Positions 40,001-53,800 of a stretch of 64,000 bases of DNA are shown one piece after another. The stretch is from Acridotheres tristis (taxonomy: Eukaryota > Chordata > Aves > Passeriformes > Sturnidae). The stretch's first letter is position 1. Every line of letters starts with the position of its first letter. Below the pieces are notes generated by a model. It saw only the letters and a list, made by a program, of their open reading frames with translations. It searched no databases and was not told where the DNA came from. The position numbers and the translations under genes are program-made. The DNA is taken from the NCBI GenBank assembly GCA_037013685.1, contig CM072889.1, positions 8,131,976-8,195,975 of the forward strand, written 5' to 3'.

Positions 40001-43000
40001 TGTTTCTTCATGTAACTTGTGATTTGCTGAGTTACAGGTGACAGCAGCTTTCCCCCATCCTTAAGGGGTCATTCTGCAGTGTGTGTGTTTAAAAGCTGCA
40101 GAATCACATCTTAAAGTCCTCTAAATGTGCTTAGTTGAGTGCAACACCTTTCCTTTTGCACTTAGTTTTAAAGCCAAATATTATAAAAACAACTCTCAGT
40201 GCTTTGATGTGAGTTCTTAATTTTCTCATTGATGCTATTAATATTGCATGCCCATTTGCTCCATGGTGGGTGTCAGTGCTCTGTAACAGCAGCCATCTGT
40301 GAGAAAGGAGCTACTTCCTGTCATGGAGTAAAATTTAGGCCAGCTGTGGATGCTGGAACCACATCTTAGAGGCTCTTCCTCTGGGCTCTCCTTTCCCTGT
40401 GCTTCGCCTGAGCAGAATTTCTGGTACCCAGAATCCCACAGCCTGTGAAGGTGCATTTCAGTGTTAATGTCGGAGTCTCACACTCTGAAGAGAGAAGGTA
40501 GGGTGTGAATTGTGCTGGTGCTGGTGGCATTCCAGAAGGCTGGTCCCCCTCAAGTCAGGGGGGATTCCCCAGGCTAGCCATGAATGACATACTGTGGTGT
40601 AAACTGACTTAGGAAAAAGTACACAGACATATCCAAGACAAATCAGAAACTGTAACAAGCAGGGAGGCAGCTTAGTCTAATGGCCAGGGAATGAGACCAG
40701 CAGCAAGATGGCCGGATCCTGCTGCTGGCTCCTGTTCTTCCTTGTTCCACCCACAGTGCCATCACTCCATCCCTCAGGTTCCTCTGGGCTGAGAACAAGA
40801 TAGCAACATTGTCCTTCCTTCCTTCACAGATTGCTTTGAGCACTACAACAAAAAGAGGGACACAAGAACTAAATATTTTAATCCACTTAATCTCCCCAGC
40901 AGGTTTTTAAAGCCCATTTTAAAGCCTTCCTTAACAATTCAGTCTGTGGATAAGTTGCTACGTGCATCTCCATAAAGTTTAATCTGTCATAGTCTGGCAA
41001 AGGTGTAATTTCATCCCCAGGCTCTTCTGACTTGAGACTCTGGAGCTTCTCTTTGTGGATAAAGTATCAAAGCAATAGCTGTGAGACAACACCCCTTTGC
41101 ATCTCACAACCCATGCATTATTCTCTCTAAACATAGTTTAACTGGACAGAATCAAAACTTTTTCTCTCTCCTCATGTCTCCCTAACCACCGTGCACACAA
41201 ACACAGATAAAAGCAGCAGACAGAGACACAGCGAGAGTGTGGTTTATCCCACAGACAGGATTACTGCATCAAGATGTAATGACCTTGCTCAGGAAAGGAA
41301 AAGGTTAGTTATATATCAGCCCGAGTTGTAAAAATACCAGTTCCTTTTCAAAATGGGGTAAAAAAATGTCCATTAAAAGTTATGCTTAAGAAAATAGAAA
41401 ACACTCGTCCAGTGAACTGGAGAGATAAAGATCACAGCCCAGCTGGCCTGGATACAATCCCCCTCCAGACACATGTAACACATTGAATCAAACAAGTAGG
41501 AGTGTTCCTCTGCTAAGTATGCATGGAAAGGAGTACGCTGCTTTGTATGTGTTTGTATCTTCAAACATCCAAGAGTCCTTTCTGTAGCCTACAAATGTAT
41601 ACGGCAAAAAGAGCCATATCTGTGTTTCACTTCAGGTGCAAAACGCTATCGAGCCAACTGTTTCATATGCTCCTTGTAAAGACTTTACATTCGTACCTGT
41701 TTTCTTCCACCTCAAAACATCTGGAGGGAGGAAGGCCATACACTGCCTGCAATGAAGCAATACCATGAAAAAATAGTTCAAGACCAGGCTAATTCTCTCT
41801 TTTTAGACAACACGTAGTGAAGCTTTGGCCTTAACTAAAACTCCCAAGGCTGAGATAATAATTTTTGTGACTACGAGTTCCTCAAAGGAACTCACTCATT
41901 TTCTAATGAATTTTTAAATGCTATGAAAATAATAGGTACAGTATAGAACACTGATGCTACTGCCCCAGTACAGCATACTAATTTCACTGCACTGTTGATA
42001 TTCTGCTAAAGTGAAGTGCATGTTATTTAATCCAGTATTTACCAACAGATACTACAGTTGTGAACGTAATATAGTCCTTCCATGCAAAAATAGGCTTCCA
42101 ACAGGAAATACAAGGCATTTGGCAAGTCTTAGCCTGCCAAGGGCAACTACTCCATGTCCTGTTTCCAGGACAAGAAAGCCCTCCAGTTACTCCAGATTCT
42201 TATAGTGGTGAATGCTGAGCTTGTCTGGTAAATTTTCCAAGCCCAGTGGAAATCCTATAGCAGAAAGCTATGAGTCTGAACTGGCACCAGATGCTTTAGA
42301 AAACAAGTGATTTTCATTTCTTTACAGGAATATGAGAGGGTCAAAATGCTTTATTTGTCAGCACAGGAACAGTCACTCATCTAAGACCATGAATATTCTA
42401 TTGAAGTTGTTATAAAATCAGACTCTTCCAAGGAAACCCTGCACTGAGTAACAGTGCCATGTGCCAACTTACAGTGCTCTCTACACGTGTATGAGAGAGG
42501 AAATGTATTTTCTATAGCAGATGAACAGCAGTGACAGCCTTCAGACTAGAGTATGGAATATCATTTGCAGCAAATTCCAACCTCTCAAGGAGCAGCCTAC
42601 AGTATCTCCCTACTAGCTCAATGACTCCATACAAAGGTCAACTCAACATAATACATCTACTGCAGTGTTTCTTCTCAATTAACTACGGAAAAGTGTATTA
42701 GACATACATCAAAACTGCACTGCAGCTAGAGCTACCAATTACTTATGGCAAAAGGGAGGCTGATTCATCTGACTGCATGTGGGCCTTGGCTGGAGTTTTC
42801 CCAAAATGCAGTAAGAAAAGAAAAAAACCTCAGTGAACCTCCCCCTCATTCCCACTCCTTCCTCCTCCACAAATCACAGTCAAGAGGCTTGTGCTGGCAA
42901 AAGCAGCATTTCCTGGAGGATTTCTTTCTTCAAATCACTCCTTTTCTAAATTCAGACAAAACACACAACTCAAAATCCATTTGCATATGACATATATGCA

Positions 43001-46000
43001 TACAAGGACACCTCTCTCAAACACTTACAAACAAAAGGCAATGCAAAGGGTCTAGAGCACATTTAAATCCCCAGTATCCAGGGATCCCTACATCTTCCAC
43101 TCCAAATCTCACGTTCTGTGGCCACCTGTGTAGAGTGCAATGGCTACCTGACAACATTCGGCTTGGCACCAGCCTACAACAGGTGAGCAAGGGCTGGCTG
43201 GGGGGCCTTGTCTTTCTGCTCACAGTAGTCACAGAACAGAATATTTCTGCTAAGCACAAGCACATCCTGTATGCAGACCTTTTCACAAGTTTTCTGTGTC
43301 AAATGTATTTGACACCTAAAATATCACAAGTAGCAATTCTCCATTCAACACGTCCCTCCTTCACTTTGTGTGTTTCAAATGAGCCTCATGACCTCAGTGG
43401 TGCCAGGACTCTTCTTTCCCTGGCATTGCTGGATGGATATTGTTCTTATTAGTTGCCACGGACCCTTCTAGGCACAAGGTCCCCGGCCACACCAACCCCA
43501 CTATTCCCCACAGTGAGTTCAGGACACAAAACTTCAATCATGTTTACTTCTAACTGCTATCTTTCATTGCTCTGACAGGACCCTACTGATGACCTTGGGC
43601 ATCTGAGTTCATCCTTTTGTTTCCAGTGTGTTTGACATGAGTCAACCTGACACCCAGCCCCTCTGCAGCAGTCAGACCCTGCCTTAACACGTCTGCTTTT
43701 TTTCCAGGCCTGACTTTTAGGCATTTACTGTAAATCTTTTAAACAGTTTTCACAGAAGATATGTTTTGAGATCCTCAGAGTGCAGAAAAATGCTAGACAC
43801 GTGTACCTACTGTTCACTGCCTTCTGGCACCAACATTCAAAATTATAGCAAGCACAGAAGGGAGCCTGAGCTGCCCTTTACATGGCAAGACAGATCAGGA
43901 GTCAGACATGGTCCACTCCATGGATCACAATGCAATGCCTCACCAGCACTGCAGAGCAGACTAGTGCAAGGTGTCTTCTGCCTAAAGACCCCACCAACAA
44001 AAGCCATCAGTCAGATGAGAACTTGTGGTTTAGAGGCTGTTGGATTATGCAAGAGGACAACTTTTTCCTCTCCTTGCCCGAAAACCAGTACTATTATAGG
44101 TTGATTTTGGGATTACATTCACCAGACTGCTTGTGGGTACATACACAGCTATGTGTAATTCCTGTTCCAGTACACAAGCAATTACACTCAGGATAGATGC
44201 AATCCCCAGACAGCCACATGTGTTCAGGTATACCCATGAAAGCAGGCTCTGACATTCTGCTGAGATCAGCAATGCAAACAACGTGAAATGCAGCTCAAAA
44301 AGTACTCAAGGAAACAGACCTCTTGTGTCATGTGTGGGCCTAGGAACTTCATCCATGTGCTACTGTGTTCACTAAGCGAGAGGAAAGAGAGATTACCAAA
44401 TCAAGGACTTAGAACTGGAAAACTCCTTGTAACCAGATTCTTATTGCTTCTCCTTACTACATGAAGAAGACACATTCACCTTGAGAGTCCAGAGTGCTCC
44501 AGAGACCATGGGAGAAGACAGGGCATGCACTGAAGAGCAGGTTGCTCAAAAGCCGTGTTTGCATTACAAGTTATGGCATAGAAGTGCCCTCTAATTAGAG
44601 ATGCTTTGTGGACAATTTACTTCAGAAATACACAAAGGTAGCAGAAGTTTCAGCATTTCAGTATCACAATAGATTTCAAGAACGGTCCAGGACACAACCG
44701 CTGTGTGAACTGTCAATACAATGCAAAAAAGAATAAGACTCCACTCCCAGCTTATTCCTTCTGAAACGATAAACATTATTTATTAGTGCCCCTAAAGAGA
44801 GGGATTCTGCATTCCCCTAGTGCCAGAAGAAGTGGAGAGAGAACAAGAGCATGGAGAGAAGGTGTGGTACAGGATGTGGGGCAGAAATGAAAGAAGACTG
44901 GCCCACAGACTGCCACTCTAGATATTTCCAAATATTACCCCACCTCTTTCTGGTCCACGCATACTACAAAATGCAAGGCACCTTCCTCAAAAAGAAAAAA
45001 TCAGGGAGCAAATTCTGTCTGTTTTAGTCTTTTTTCTTGCTAGAAATCTCACTTCTTCCCAGCTTGAATTATCTGGAATGAGGAGAGTCATAGCACAGCA
45101 CAGCACAGCTGATGTAGACCACATCTGTAGGAAACGCCAAACTGAGCTGGTTAGGCTTGCAAAAGAGATCAAACATGGGTGTAAGCAGCTCTTTCCTGGA
45201 GCAGGCATCCCATCGTTTCAGACATTAAAATATTCATGCACCAATAGGAGCTGTGGTGCCAATGTCAGTCCCTGATAAAAAACAAACCTGAGCTCAAAGC
45301 ATGACAATCTGTGTTGTGCAGAGTGGAATCACAATTAAAAGCATTTCCCAAGCCTCCATGTCTGCAAGCGTACATATGACAGCTTTTCTCGTGACACATC
45401 AAGAGCATCCCAAATCCAAGTCCACAATCTTTGGCTTGTGAGGGCAGGAGACATTAAAAACAGCTTTAGCAAATGCCCAGGGTTTTAACTGTGTGCCTTC
45501 AGGTTTTCCCTCTCAGGTTTACCATGTACCAGCAGCCCTGTGGTTCATCTGGGGAGTGGTTGGATGCACCTGATAAATACAACCTGGCATCTGGGCGCTG
45601 CAGGTTGAATCAAGACTCTCTGCAGGGAAGTACCTAGAAAATTTCTGATCTGGAGGATTTTCTCCTTCACAATAGGGAATAGACAAGTAGCAGACATAAA
45701 ATGGAAAACACTAGGCCTTTCACTCCCCTCAAGAGACACAGAGAATTACTTTCCAGTGCCCTTTCTAAATACAGGAAACCGATTTTTTGATGCCAGCAAA
45801 TAGACAGAGGCCTGGGAGGGGGATGTGCACAGCTGCTGTCCCTTCAACAACACTGTCTGGAGAAATGAGTCCACTCAGGTGATATGGCAGGAAAATGTTT
45901 TAGTACTGCCCTTGTCACATGCTTCCAACCGTATATACACCCTGCAGAGCAACATTGAGCCTGCTAAGTTTATAGAGCATTTTCAACACCTGAGGATTAG

Positions 46001-49000
46001 AAAGGAAACGAGAATGGTTTGGCTCTGGAGTCTGTGCCATACTGCAATGTCAAAACGGCAGTTTGTTTCAGGCTTATGGGGATCTACGGCTGGACAAAAA
46101 TTACACTGCAGTACCTTGAGTTGTGGCAAAGCAAAGCATATGCATGAGCAGCAAGCTGGACCACAGCACAGAGCTCAGTGGTCCACGTGCCAGGTGTCAC
46201 TTTCAGAAGTCAAAGGGTCACATCCAAATCTTTGTTTCCATTCCCTGAAAAACCATGCTTCTGCCACTGGGACAAGAAACATGAAATTACCTAAAGTTTC
46301 TTTGAGCATGTTTTGGATCCAAATTGCCTTAATTTGCTTCTGATGGCAGTAAGACAGTACACATGACCAGAGCAGAGCAAAGCATATATACATACCTTAA
46401 CTTTGCCATTCCCCAACTATATGAGCCTTACAGTGCTGTATCAGAGAACCACACCAAGCCCTAAACTCAGCACATGGAGGTATTGAATACTATTCCAACT
46501 GTGGAACTGGCAGCAGACTCCAGGGCAGGGATGGGCTCTGCAACACTCAAAGACTCAGTCACATCTGTCAGTACACTACTAGATAAGCAACTGACAATAA
46601 AACTAATATTGGGAAATGAGTACATTTAATATATAACAACACTATTTTACCCTTGAATACTTAATGCACACAGCCATAAGGATAAGTCTTTAGAGCAAAA
46701 CAAAGCAACATTTGTAGCAGAGGTTTCCTAACTGGGCAGGACGTGCCGCCCATGTTTAAGAGAGACATGATTTCCAAGTCAGCCTCTGGAAGGAATGATA
46801 CAAGATAGGACATCAGAGTACCTGGAGGTGCACCTAGCCCAGTGCTCCAAGAGCCAGACTTGCAGGTATGGCTGGTGCCATATGCTGGCACAAAGATCCT
46901 CCCAACCCAGAAGCCAACAACCTGGTGTACTTGTAAGCCTGTCTGTTCCCTGCCCAGGGCTTCCTGGGATCAAGAGCTTCAGAAGAGGGGGCCATGAGAC
47001 TGCATCAAAAACATCACAGGCTTCCTGGATGCCTATCAGCAGGACTGCCAGGGCAGATGCCATGGTGCTTGCCCAGAGCAAGGTGCACCCAACCTGCCAC
47101 ATCCTACACCACCTGAGGCAGTGACTGCCACCTTGCAGCCCAATGCCCTGTCTCAGAAAACCTAGGAAGCAAACTCACAAACAGTGCATTGTCAGAGCTT
47201 AGTTGGAGCAGTGCAATTGAACATTCAAAATGAGAAGTCCTTTAGCTATCTCCAAAAAAGCACAGAGACGCACTTGCTGTTCACTGCATACAAGCCACAG
47301 CTGCTTATGTTGACCTGGAAACAACCTCCAGAACTCCAAGCACTGAGTCTATCCACTAGCAAAGCACAGACATTTTTGTTGTATTTTTCCATTATAAAAT
47401 TACTGCTATGAGCAGGAGACAACCAGCAACAGCAGGTCTGATAAGACATTCACATCAGTGTCTCTACCTGTGCTGACCCTGGCCCAGTGAAACCTACTAA
47501 GTACTACTCAGTCTAAATGCCATTCTTCAAGTAACAGGAAAATCAAAGCCAACATAAAAGGAAGATACACAAGCTCAACTATTTGTGTCTGAAAGGTAAA
47601 GGGCAAAATAGAGCTACAGGGGGAAAACGTTAGCTAAACACAAAATAGCCTTGGTGAAAGAAGTTTATTTCTGCAGGTGAAAGTGAATACATGTTCCTCT
47701 CCCCTCTTTCTACCGCTGCCCTCCCCATTAAGTTCCTGGAGAAAAGCTTCAAGCACATTTGGCATGAGCTAAGGATGATAATGAAAGAGGAAGATCACAG
47801 TGGGCTCCTGCCTGCTCACTGTGTAGCACAGCAAGAACAGAAATCAGTACTCAAACCAGAGACGCACAAAGTGACACCACTGCTAATGTCCCCAAGTCAT
47901 AAGGAGTCCAACCAGAGTGGCAGCAAAAGCCAAAACTGGCAACATCCCCCTGCAACTGGTTCCTTGCAGACATGGCTAAAATGAAGGAGGAGTTGCAGGA
48001 AGATCTGAAAGACCTTCAGAATCCCAGGTGGTTTTGATCCCAGAACACTGGCAGCTCCAGGGATGCTTGGATCCACAGTCACAATAAAGTATTTAAAGAA
48101 AAAGAGAAGAAAGCTTCAGGCAAAGGGAACAGGAACTGAAAATAGGACTATCCCCACAGACCGGCTCTCCTCTAGGAACAAATGCTGCTAGGCCAGGAGA
48201 TGGCTAACACAAGCTGGGTTTGCTATGGCTAACAGTATGTTGCAGAGCTGAATGTGTCTCACCTATTGCATGTAATTGTATGTACGAATCCCCCAAAGAA
48301 ATACAGAGGATTGCAGAAAGACAACCTCTTGTGCCCAGTTTTGTCTTCCCAGACTTTGTGAGTCAGCTCAAGACACAGAGGACACTCTGGACTCCAACTT
48401 CCACAAGTTTTCTGAGTTTTGGTCAGATCCTTACAGAGAAATTGCCCTGTCAACAGTCTATCTGGAAAGGTAAAGTTCTCTTCCCTGTAGTCAGCAGTAC
48501 AATGCTCACCAACTTCTGGGAAACTCTCTTATACAGTCTTGCTGGGCCTGTTAGTTTAGAAGGCACAAAGCCCATGGCATCAGTCCCTATGAAAAGCCAG
48601 CATGCTTGTGTTAGAGCTCTGAGGTGAATGAGGCCCAACCCCAGGGCCTGTGACAACCAAAGCAGCTCATCCTGGGTATTGCCTCCTGCAGCACTGCTGC
48701 CACAGCTGCCTCTCGAACTGTTGCTGCTGCAAGCGGTGGCCCACGAGGCCTGAAACTTAATCCTGTAACAGGAGCTCAGGGCTCACAGGAGCTACTTACT
48801 TTTAGTAAGGAGACTTACTTTTAGTCATCCAGAGTCACTCAATGAAGAAATGCTATCCATGCACATCTTGGTTCAGAGTACAACCTCGTTTGCAGCCCAG
48901 AGGAAGCTGCTTGCAGGCCCCCACATGTGAAGCCAGGCAGCCCCAGCCCCCTGCACTGTGCCTGCCACCAGCTCCTCTGCCCAGTTCCACACTCAAGGAA

Positions 49001-49250
49001 TGCTGCTCCAATCCATGCAGCCCCATACAGCCATAAGCATCGCCCTCCCTCACCAGCCTATGCTCACTGCAGAAAACCCGGCTCAGGGCTATCCTTCCCC
49101 TCCATGCACATAACCTGCCACGGCTACCTTCACTCCCTGGCCTCAAACAATCCATCAGTCCATGTCCCAGACCTAAAATCCATCACCCCTGACCCCTAAT
49201 TTACTCTGCATTCTGCTGACATTGTTAGGTAACCTGTGACTAGAAGCTCG
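37073..49250 (-). other. Presumed PAK3 intron 1, 5' portion; no gene seen
   Basis: 12 kb without recognisable coding exons. The longest complete frame, plus strand 45825-46343 (172 residues), has no motif or compositional sign of a real protein. A weak MIR-like piece lies near 40.7 kb. Confidence 0.5.
40655..40760 (+). repeat. MIR-like ancient SINE remnant
   Basis: GCAGCTTAGTCTAATGGCCA followed by GGGAATGAGACC and GATCCTGCTGCTGGCTCC resembles the tRNA-derived head of amniote MIR elements (box-A-like GTCTAATGG, then TCCTGGCTC). It is heavily diverged, and the call rests on pattern memory. Confidence 0.35.
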
Positions 49251-50283
49251 AAGCTCCTCTGCAGCCATGTGCTACACTTCCACTTTCCCCGGCAGAGTCC
49301 TCCTCCCGGGTGGCTCCAGAGCTGGGCCCGAGGCCCCTCCTCCCCGCCTGACAGCCACAGAGAATGTGTATTCACAAGAGAGGAGCCAGGGAAGTCAGTC
49401 TCATCAGCCCTCCGGCCGCAGCGTCCTCTTCCCTCTCCCCCTCAGGCAGGCAGGCAGCAGCCTGGCTCCGTCCCTCCCGACAGCCCGTCCCCTCCCCCTC
49501 CTCCTCGCTCTGAGGCGGTCCATGTCAGCCAGAGAGTCGCACAGCAAAGCCCATGCTGATCTCCGGCCTCCAGGTTCCCTGTGCAGGCATCCCTGACGTG
49601 CCCAGAAAAACTGGGCAAAGCAGCGTCCCCTCTCGGGCAGCCCTGGCGCCGGATCGGATTCGGGCAGGTGGGGCATCAGTGGCACGGAGCCTTTAAGGGG
49701 GTTTGCCAAAGTCTCCACACAGATACCCAGGCTGTTCACTCCTGGCACACGTTGTGCCCACCCCGCAAACAGAAGGGCGCGGGGAGAGGCAAAATCCAGC
49801 CCCTCAACATCGTTCGGGGTTGCAAGGCCTCAAACTGCTCTTCCCAGCCCGAGTCCACCATCTCTTTTAGATGTTGCTTGCTTTGAAGCCATGACTTCTC
49901 CTGCCTGAATTCCCTCAGCTTTCCACGTTAAATACCTCGCTGTATTTCAAGCAAGGCTCGTTTTCTGGCATCGGTGAAAACTGGATCTAAAAACTGCCTC
50001 AATGATTAGCAAAAAGGGCCACTCGTGCCGAGTGCAATCCCCTGCCGGAGGGAAGTCTGGAGCGGCCAGACATCACGCTGGAGCATCTTCTCGGCTGCCT
50101 GGTGTACAAGTCTGGGACAAAAGGATAACCCAGCACAGGGACCAGCTCCAGTGTGGCATCAGGCATCAACATGCACGCACAAGGAGAAACCACCCTTCCC
50201 TGAACGGATTTCGGGAAAAACTTGAAAACTTGGCAGGTGCCAAGGTCATTCGGATGCGCGTTGCCAATAACGTATTATAAGGT

Positions 50284-50352
50284 ATTAAAAAACAACAACA
50301 AAAAAAACCAAAAAACCACCAAAAAACCATCAAAACAAAACAAAAAAACCCA
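50284..50352 (+). repeat. A/C-rich low-complexity tract
   Basis: Runs of A interrupted by CC and CAAA units, with nothing else in it. It separates the two CpG-rich blocks. Confidence 0.85.
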
Positions 50353-50710
50353 GCGGAGTTATTTATAGCCCAGAATTTCTCACTCCTCTGCAGAAGCGCA
50401 GCCCAGAGGCGGCATTGTTGAGAGATGGGGAACACAAGGACCGCGGCCGCGCTAATGGCCGGTGCCGGCGCTGACACAACTTCATCTGCGGCTCTGGGAA
50501 TCCTTCCCGCAGAACACTAGGCTCCGGCCACCGCCGCCTGCCCGGTAACACACGTGTCAGTGACGGCAGCAGCACCTCGGAGACGCAGAGACAACCCCGG
50601 CAGCGGAGCACCTCGGCCCTGCCCGCGGCGTCATCCTCCCATCGTCGGGAGGAGGTGAGGAGCCGCAGATGCGGCCACGGGCACCGCGCTTCGCCGGCGG
50701 CAGCAGGCCC

Positions 50711-50855
50711 CGGCCGGGGTTATCTTGAACCGCCCCGGCCGGCGTTACCTGGAACTGCGGTCGCTCATTGCTCTGCGGCCGGGGTTACCTGGAGCCGCGG
50801 TCGCTCATTGCCGCCCGGCCGGGGTTACCTGGAGCCGCCGTCGCTCATCGCCGCC
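50711..50855 (-). repeat. 40-bp tandem repeat carrying ATG and splice donor
   Basis: Three complete units start with CGGCC at exactly 50736, 50776 and 50816 (period 40), and a degenerate 25-bp piece starts at 50711. On the minus strand each complete unit reads ATGAGCGAC, about eight variable bases, TCCAG|GTAAC, then CCGGCCG. The three donors put exon ends at 50829, 50789 and 50749. The degenerate piece has GATAAC instead of GGTAAC and so has lost the donor GT. Confidence 0.85.
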
Positions 50856-53800
50856 TCGCCCGTCCCCCGCCGCCTAGCGCCCCCCGGGCGCGGCCCGTTC
50901 CCCTGCGCCGCTAATCGCCGCGCGCGCGCCCGCCCGCCCCGCGCGTCGCGGGGCCGCCGCAGCGGCTCTGGCGCAGCCAATGGGCGCGGCGGGCGGCTGG
51001 TGACGACACACGCGCTGGGGCTGAGGCTGGGGGCAAATCTCGTGTTTCAAGGCAGCTCGCAGGGAAAGTGCGGTGCGGGGGGGTGCCTGCCCTCCAAGCC
51101 CCTTCCCCGGAAGCCCTCTCGGAGGTGTGCGGGCACCTGGGAGGCGGGACCAGCGTCGGCCGGGGGTGAAAGTCGTCCTGAAAGGCATCATCACGCTCCC
51201 TGGTCTTCGTCCGCTGGGAATAGGAAATGCACCGTGAAATTCGGGGCTCCTCCGGATGACGTCTGCGTGTGACAGCCTGTGGGCTTCTTCTGTCCACATC
51301 CAAACGTGGGAGAAGCCCAGCAGGAGTGAGGCTGGAGTAACCAGCTCCAGCCACTCTTGCGACAAAGAGGGCACTTCCTTGCAAACCTCCCCAATAGAAA
51401 AATCTTATTCATGGTCTGTGTTTTCCCTTCTCCTTCATTCTTTTAGAATTATGCTTCCCTAGGCAAAGTGTGGTCCTTCTCCTGCTCCTTCTGAATCCAC
51501 GAGTTCAGCTCCTCCATGAAAGGTATCAAAAGTAGAAGCAGACCCAGCTTTGATGAGGATGATCTCTCATTTACAGTATTTCCAGGAACAAAAAACAAGT
51601 GCAGCTAAACATGACCAATTTTACAGTCTCTGCGGCAGAGCCTGCAGGGCCATGGGCATGGAGCAGTGCTGGGGCTGGGAGCACCAGCCATGCTCTGAGC
51701 TTGGGGCTGTACCTGGTCCCAGGGCTAGCAGGAAACTCTACTAGCTCCAAGTGCCACCAATGGAAAGGGCTGTGCTTTTACATACCAAAGTGAGCATACC
51801 ATTGATAATTTATTGGTTTGATTTGCTGGGGATTTTTTCCTGATGGAGATGCACAGAGTATGTGTAGTAACACATTACGGAGCAGCCAAGGGAAGGCAAT
51901 GAAGACTTACCTTCTGCTAGCTGCTATTGCCAAAGTTAAGGCAAGCCCCATGTATCCAAGAGAAGATAAACTGTGCTAGGCCCACCACATGACATGATTT
52001 TCTCTGACCAAGAGTGATCAGACTGCTGCTTTACAGCTCGTTCAAAGGATAGTTTCTCCAGAAGCAAGAACTCACTGAGTCACCCAGTCCACACTGACGT
52101 TACAAGCAGCCCTGAGTGAATCACTACCGTCCCTTCCTGCTGTAAGCCGAAGTCTCACCAAGGTTTTCTTCCTCAGTATGAGTCAAATCTGTCACTTAGC
52201 TGGCTGGTTCTGCAGTGATTACAGTCAAGCCGTAGAGCAAATTGTCAGTGTTCTTTCCACTCCCACAAAGAATTAATCCTGTGGATAGATGACTTTCAGG
52301 ATCCTCTAAGGTCAGCAGGAATTGTGCAAATCTGCTGTCCCTCAATAATGTAAGAAGAAGCCTTCCATTTTCTGCTGCATGTAGTGTCCACCTCAGTGAC
52401 AGCACTGTGTGTATCCAAGAGGGCTGGGACAAGTAATGGGGTAACCCCTGTAGGGGACATAATCTTCCTTGTTGAGCCAAAGCAGGTTAGTTAGCAGACA
52501 GTGCAGGTTTTGGCCTCCAGCTCTTCTCCAATCAAAGTCCATGCAAAGCTTTTGGAGGAATGTCCCTTGACTGCAGCGAGGAAGGGAATGCAGCTGAAGG
52601 AGCTGTCAGGGTCCCTGCAGGCTCACCCAGCCCTGCAAACCACACTGGCTGCTGCAAACTGCTATTTAAAACATCCCAGAGCTGGAAACGACTGAGCAGA
52701 TGGGGGACCAGCAGCACCCAGCCATTTTCAGAGTAAAAATAATTCCCGATGGTTTCAGAAAGACTGGTGGGTCATTTACCAGCCCCATGCGTTGGAGTAC
52801 TACAAGCTATGGGAAGTGCAAGTCCCACTCATAGGCTTCCAAAACAGGTCAGCAGCTCAAGGAAAAGCTGCAGATACAGCATGAAATCAGGCAATTGCAG
52901 ATGTTAGGACTGAATCTGTGAGTGAATCACTTCCATTCCTTTTAAAAAGTTCAACTAAAATCTAGCTTTAGCATAAACTTTTAGCAGAACTGCTCTTATC
53001 AAACAGCTGGGCAACAGCAGATGAATGAAGAGTTTCAGTTTCCTTCCCCCTGTGAAAGAAGAGAAACTTGACTCTGAGTGCATGCAGTGAAAAAGCAGAT
53101 AAGATCCCTTACGCTCAGCCGTGTCCAAAGCTACAACTCTCCTGGGAGCCAAAGAAACTTTGCAAGCATTGACTGGGCACAGTGGAGTTTTGCCTGAGAA
53201 TTACAGAGGTTTTTTTAATGTCTGTGCTTTTCAGGTTGGCCTTTGGATACCACAAAGCCCTTGAATCCATGCATTTCAGCCTTCTGGTGTTCTCCAGCTA
53301 TCTTTAAGCTGCTAAATTAAAGACAGCTGTCCTATACCTGGATAGAAAGCTGATTTTGCATGCCTGTCTTATGCCTTCCTGGCAAAGGAGGCAAAGAGAG
53401 GAAGCAAAAGCAAAGGCCACAAACCGCAGAGCTCCCTTGTTCCTCATCCCAGCTGTAATGAGGCTAACCCTGTTGGAACTGGAGGGCTCTGCTACACATT
53501 ATAAGCAGCTGCATGTGCTAACAGTGGGCACATTGCTGAAGTAAGGAAAAATGAAAGAAAAAGTTATTGACTGCATGGTCAAGGCACCCACACAGTCCCG
53601 GGGTGATGAGCTTGGCAGTGCAAGCTGGATTTGCTCCACGGGTCCACCTGGGATGGGCTGGGCCAGACCTGCCCATACATGGACATGGTAATGGCTTTGT
53701 CCTCACAGGGCATAAAAAAGCAGGCCAGTCCCTGCTAGACGTCAGTTCTGTGTGACTGACACACACATCTCCCAGTGAGTTGGAAATGCCTCGAGAGTCC

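Larger units (their letters stand above)
49250..51260 (-). promoter_or_regulatory. PAK3: CpG island, likely PAK3 promoter and first exon
   Basis: The only strongly CpG-rich part of the window, in two blocks: about 49,390-49,700 and a denser core about 50,440-51,240. An A/C-rich tract at 50,284-50,350 separates them. The core has an NF-Y-type AGCCAATGGG (CCAAT at 50977-50981), a GC box GGGCGG at 50991-50996 and a CRE half-site TGACG at 51001-51005. Splice donors on the minus strand at 50.75-50.83 kb lie 150-230 bp downstream of the CCAAT box in the PAK3 direction, so initiation near 50.85-50.92 kb on the minus strand would fit. A divergent plus-strand transcript cannot be excluded. Linkage to PAK3 exon 2, 35 kb away, is inferred. 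Confidence 0.7.

Noticed and set aside
45825..46343. 172-residue plus-strand open frame, longest complete one in AT-rich sequence
   Set aside because: No domain, no periodicity, no repeat origin recognised; many His/Cys/Trp residues typical of chance frames; no promoter or splice context.
50655..51272. 205-residue plus-strand open frame in the CpG island
   Set aside because: Arg/Pro/Gly/Ala-rich composition is what random GC-rich DNA yields because stops are rare there. It crosses the 40-bp repeat and has no domain or splice logic.
50874..51384. Overlapping 166- and 157-residue minus-strand frames in the CpG island
   Set aside because: Same GC-driven absence of stops; two frames open at once over the same DNA and no recognisable protein features.
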